Of a stretch of DNA of 64,000 bases, positions 61,950 through 64,000 are shown piece after piece. A model generated the notes under the pieces. That model worked only from the letters and a program-made list of their open reading frames with translations. It had not been told where the DNA came from and did not search any database. The position numbers and the translations under genes are program-made. The stretch is from Vibrio sp. S17_S38 (GTDB lineage: Bacteria; Pseudomonadota; Gammaproteobacteria; Enterobacterales; Vibrionaceae). The DNA lies in contig NZ_JAAUWW010000007.1 in NCBI RefSeq assembly GCF_014694375.1, positions 103,690-167,689 of the forward strand, in the 5' to 3' direction. How positions within the stretch are numbered: the first letter of the stretch is position 1; each line of letters starts with the position of its first letter.

Positions 61950-63302
61950 ATGACGCATTTTGATTACATTTGTATTGGTGGCGGCAGTGGTGGCATCGCA
62001 TCAGCTAACCGTGCAGCAATGTATGGTGCAAAAGTAGCACTGATCGAAGCACAAGATCTCGGCGGTACTTGCGTTAACGTTGGTTGTGTACCGAAAAAAG
62101 TAATGTGGCATGGTGCACAAGTAGCTGAAGCCATCAATTTATACTCAAAAGATTACGGCTTTGATGTTGAAGTAAAAAGCTTCAATTGGGCTAAAATGGT
62201 CGAAAACCGCCAAGCATACATTGGTCGTATTCATCAGTCTTACGACCGTGTTTTGGGTAACAATAAAATCAATGTAATCCGTGGCTTTGCGAAGTTTGTC
62301 GATGCAAAAACAGTTGAGGTAAACGGTGAACTTTACACCGCCGATCATATTCTGATTGCCGTTGGCGGGCGCCCAAGCATTCCAAACGTACCAGGTGCTG
62401 AGCACGGTATTGATTCCAATGGTTTCTTTGATCTAAACGAACAACCAAAACGTGTTGCTGTCGTTGGCGCAGGTTATATTGCCGTCGAAATCGCTGGCGT
62501 ATTAAGCGCTCTCGGCACTGATACCCATTTGTATGTCCGCAAAGAATCACCACTACGCAGTTTTGATCCTATGATTGTGGAAACCTTGGTTGAAGTAATG
62601 AATACCGAAGGTCCAACACTGCATACTCATTCTGTTCCTAAAGAAGTGATTAAAGAAGCCGATGGCAGTATCACTCTCCACCTTGAAAACGGTGAAAGCC
62701 AAAATGTTGATACACTTATTTGGGCAATTGGACGCCATCCAACCACTGATGCTATTAACTTAAATGTGACTGGTGTTGCCACTAATGACCGCGGTTATAT
62801 TAAAGTCGATGAATACCAAGAAACCAACGTGAAAGGTATTTATTGTGTGGGCGACATTATGGAAGGAGGTGTTGAACTGACTCCTGTGGCTGTGAAAGCT
62901 GGCCGTCAATTGTCTGAGCGTCTATTCAATGGGCAGACTAACGCCAAAATGGACTATGATCTCATTCCTACTGTAGTATTCAGCCATCCTCCAATTGGTA
63001 CTATTGGTATTACTGAACAGCAAGCGATTGAACAGTATGGTAAAGATAATATAAAGGTTTATCAGTCAGGATTCACCGCAATGTACACCGCTGTCACGCA
63101 ACACCGTCAACCATGTAAAATGAAGTTAGTTTGTGCCGGTAACGATGAAAAAGTTGTCGGACTACATGGTATCGGTTTTACAGTTGATGAAATGATCCAA
63201 GGTTTTGCAGTTGCTATGAAAATGGGTGCAACTAAGGCAGATTTTGATGCCGTTGTTGCAATCCATCCAACAGGAAGCGAAGAATTTGTTACCATGAGAT
63301 AG
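61950..63302 (+). CDS. gor: Glutathione-disulfide reductase
   Basis: An NADPH-dependent flavoenzyme maintaining reduced glutathione. 450 residues, equal to E. coli. FAD motif [15 protein letters not shown] (8-22), redox-active disulfide Cys41/Cys46 in [14 protein letters not shown] motif [15 protein letters not shown] near 170, [18 protein letters not shown], and the C-terminal catalytic His in [15 protein letters not shown]. The start at 61950 is set by the conserved N-terminus with CGGAGAA upstream. Confidence 0.97.
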   Translation: MTHFDYICIGGGSGGIASANRAAMYGAKVALIEAQDLGGTCVNVGCVPKKVMWHGAQVAEAINLYSKDYGFDVEVKSFNWAKMVENRQAYIGRIHQSYDRVLGNNKINVIRGFAKFVDAKTVEVNGELYTADHILIAVGGRPSIPNVPGAEHGIDSNGFFDLNEQPKRVAVVGAGYIAVEIAGVLSALGTDTHLYVRKESPLRSFDPMIVETLVEVMNTEGPTLHTHSVPKEVIKEADGSITLHLENGESQNVDTLIWAIGRHPTTDAINLNVTGVATNDRGYIKVDEYQETNVKGIYCVGDIMEGGVELTPVAVKAGRQLSERLFNGQTNAKMDYDLIPTVVFSHPPIGTIGITEQQAIEQYGKDNIKVYQSGFTAMYTAVTQHRQPCKMKLVCAGNDEKVVGLHGIGFTVDEMIQGFAVAMKMGATKADFDAVVAIHPTGSEEFVTMR

Positions 63303-63311
63303 GACTTTATA

Positions 63312-63358
63312 GAACCATACTATTCCCCAAACACCATCCACTAGGGCTAGTATGGTTC
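63312..63358. other. Long hairpin after gor
   Basis: A perfect 11-bp inverted repeat GAACCATACTA (63312-63322) and TAGTATGGTTC (63348-63358) with a 25-nt loop. No T-run follows on the plus strand, so it is not a standard terminator. The remaining bases up to about 63570 show nothing I can identify. Confidence 0.5.
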
Positions 63359-63569
63359 AACTTAAAAGACTTTAACCGCACTTAATTACCTCTCTACACC
63401 TACCCCCCTCTTTAAGAATAAAAACAATTCTTAAGATCCTTAGGCACGCTCACCTCAATGGTCTATTAGTTTGGTTTCAATGTGAAGGAAGATTTGGCCA
63501 ACAAAAATTTGGGTAGAGAAAAGGCACCTATCCAAGAGCTTAAGGCTCACCTTATCTAGAACGAGACAG

Positions 63570-63605
63570 GACAAACAAAAAAGCCTCCCATAAATGGGAG
63601 GCTTT
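63570..63605 (-). terminator. rRNA operon terminator
   Basis: An 11-bp perfect stem (63580-63590 with 63595-63605) with a 4-nt loop; the minus-strand product runs into TTTTTTGTTTGT. It lies 8 bp after the last 5S gene. Confidence 0.93.
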
Positions 63606-63613
63606 AATAATAT

Positions 63614-63733
63614 GAGCCTAGCGATGTCCTACTCTCACATGGGGAGACCCCACACTACCATCGGCGCTATTGTGTTTCACTTCTGAGTTCGGTATGGAAT
63701 CAGGTGGGTCCACAATGCTATGGTCGCTAAGCA
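63614..63733 (-). rRNA. rrf: 5S ribosomal RNA, distal copy
   Basis: A 120-nt 5S rRNA on the minus strand, recognised by GGACCCACCTGATTCCAT, CCGAACTCAGAAGTGAAAC and TGGGGTCTCCCCATGTGAG. The 5' and 3' ends pair (GCTTAGCGA with TCGCTAGGC). It differs from the upstream copy at three visible positions. It is the last gene of the rRNA operon. Confidence 0.95.
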
Positions 63734-63775
63734 AAATCTGACGACAAATTTGAAGAAGTCGTAAACTTTAAATAC

Positions 63776-63852
63776 TGGTGCTGATACCCAGACTCGAACT
63801 GGGGACCTCACCCTTACCAAGGGTGCGCTCTACCGGGCTGAGCTATATCAGC
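63776..63852 (-). tRNA. tRNA-Thr (anticodon GGU)
   Basis: A 77-nt tRNA on the minus strand: acceptor GCTGATA pairs with TATCAGC, discriminator A and encoded CCA. D-loop AGCCCGGTAGA, anticodon stem CACCC/GGGTG around loop TTGGTAA giving GGT, and T-arm CCCCAGTTCGAGTCTGGG. It lies between two 5S genes, like thrV in E. coli rrnD. Confidence 0.96.
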
Positions 63853-63864
63853 ATTTTGTTTTAA

Positions 63865-63892
63865 GCATAAAAAAGCCCGTTTAAAACGGGCT
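63865..63892 (-). terminator. Terminator-like hairpin inside the rRNA operon
   Basis: A stem AGCCCG (63874-63879) with CGGGCT (63887-63892), followed on the minus strand by TTTTTATG. It lies between the upstream 5S gene and tRNA-Thr, so transcripts of the distal tRNA and 5S must read through it or start below it. Confidence 0.7.
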
Positions 63893-63904
63893 CTCTTAAA
63901 TTAA

Positions 63905-64000
63905 AAGCCTGGCGATGTCCTACTCTCACATGGGGAGACCCCACACTACCATCGGCGCTATTGTGTTTCACTTCTGAGTTCGGCATGGAATCAGGTGGGT
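63905..64000 (-). rRNA. rrf: 5S ribosomal RNA, upstream copy (partial, runs off the window)
   Basis: The 3' 96 nt of a second 5S rRNA on the minus strand, nearly identical to the copy at 63614-63733. It continues beyond the right edge, where the 23S gene is expected. Its 3' end reads CGCCAGGCT where the other copy has CGCTAGGCT. Confidence 0.93.

Overview
The window is chromosomal DNA from a gammaproteobacterium, almost certainly a member of the Vibrionaceae. The basis is the gene order metJ, malic enzyme, rpmE, priA, cytR, ftsN, hslVU, menA, rraA, zapB, glpX and then tpiA, pfkA, fieF, uvrD, together with protein lengths and motifs that follow the E. coli/Vibrio orthologues closely. The DNA looks AT-rich by eye. 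The species cannot be named from this window alone. I see no prophage, insertion sequence, integron or CRISPR array.

Layout. (1) 1-19.8 kb is core housekeeping: methionine repressor with four in-phase met boxes, malic enzyme, L31, replication restart (priA), nucleoside regulator (cytR), division (ftsN, zapB), the heat-shock protease HslVU with a sigma-32-like promoter, menaquinone synthesis (menA), the RNase E regulator rraA, and glycolysis/gluconeogenesis (glpX, tpiA, pfkA), then fieF and uvrD. A small accessory patch at 12.8-14.3 kb carries a Cys-rich winged-helix regulator, a DUF805 gene with an in-frame amber codon, and a CHMI/tautomerase protein. (2) 20.0-23.7 kb holds a DedA protein, a truncated ATP-grasp gene abutting a headless acyltransferase gene (apparent deletion scar), and a DASS/INDY transporter.

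(3) 24.0-34.9 kb is the most distinctive block: twelve co-directional, tightly coupled genes led by a LON-domain protein, an ECF sigma factor and its ChrR-type zinc/cupin anti-sigma factor, followed by DUF523-DUF1722, CPD photolyase, a SnoaL-like protein, an SDR, a flavin oxidoreductase, DUF1365, a Cfa-like methyltransferase, DUF2878, a chalcone-isomerase-like protein and a DUF3833 lipoprotein. Three exact TGATCC-N18-TA elements, plus one near match, lie in the coding direction of this block only. I infer a singlet-oxygen/light-stress regulon combining DNA repair and membrane-lipid chemistry.

(4) 35-63.3 kb contains the neighbourhood known in E. coli as gor-rlmJ-prlC-rsmJ-uspA-uspB-yhiN, opened by two cargo blocks: an EamA exporter plus a complete divergent tetrathionate respiration locus (ttrBCA/ttrSR) and a retropepsin-like protein; and asnC, a PhoX-like Tat protein, and a glyoxylate-shunt module (DUF3612 regulator, malate synthase G, isocitrate lyase) with palindromic intergenic repeats, then argO and an ArgP-like LysR regulator. 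(5) The right edge is the distal end of an rRNA operon on the minus strand: 5S, tRNA-Thr(GGU), 5S, with a terminator-like hairpin inside and a strong terminator at the end.
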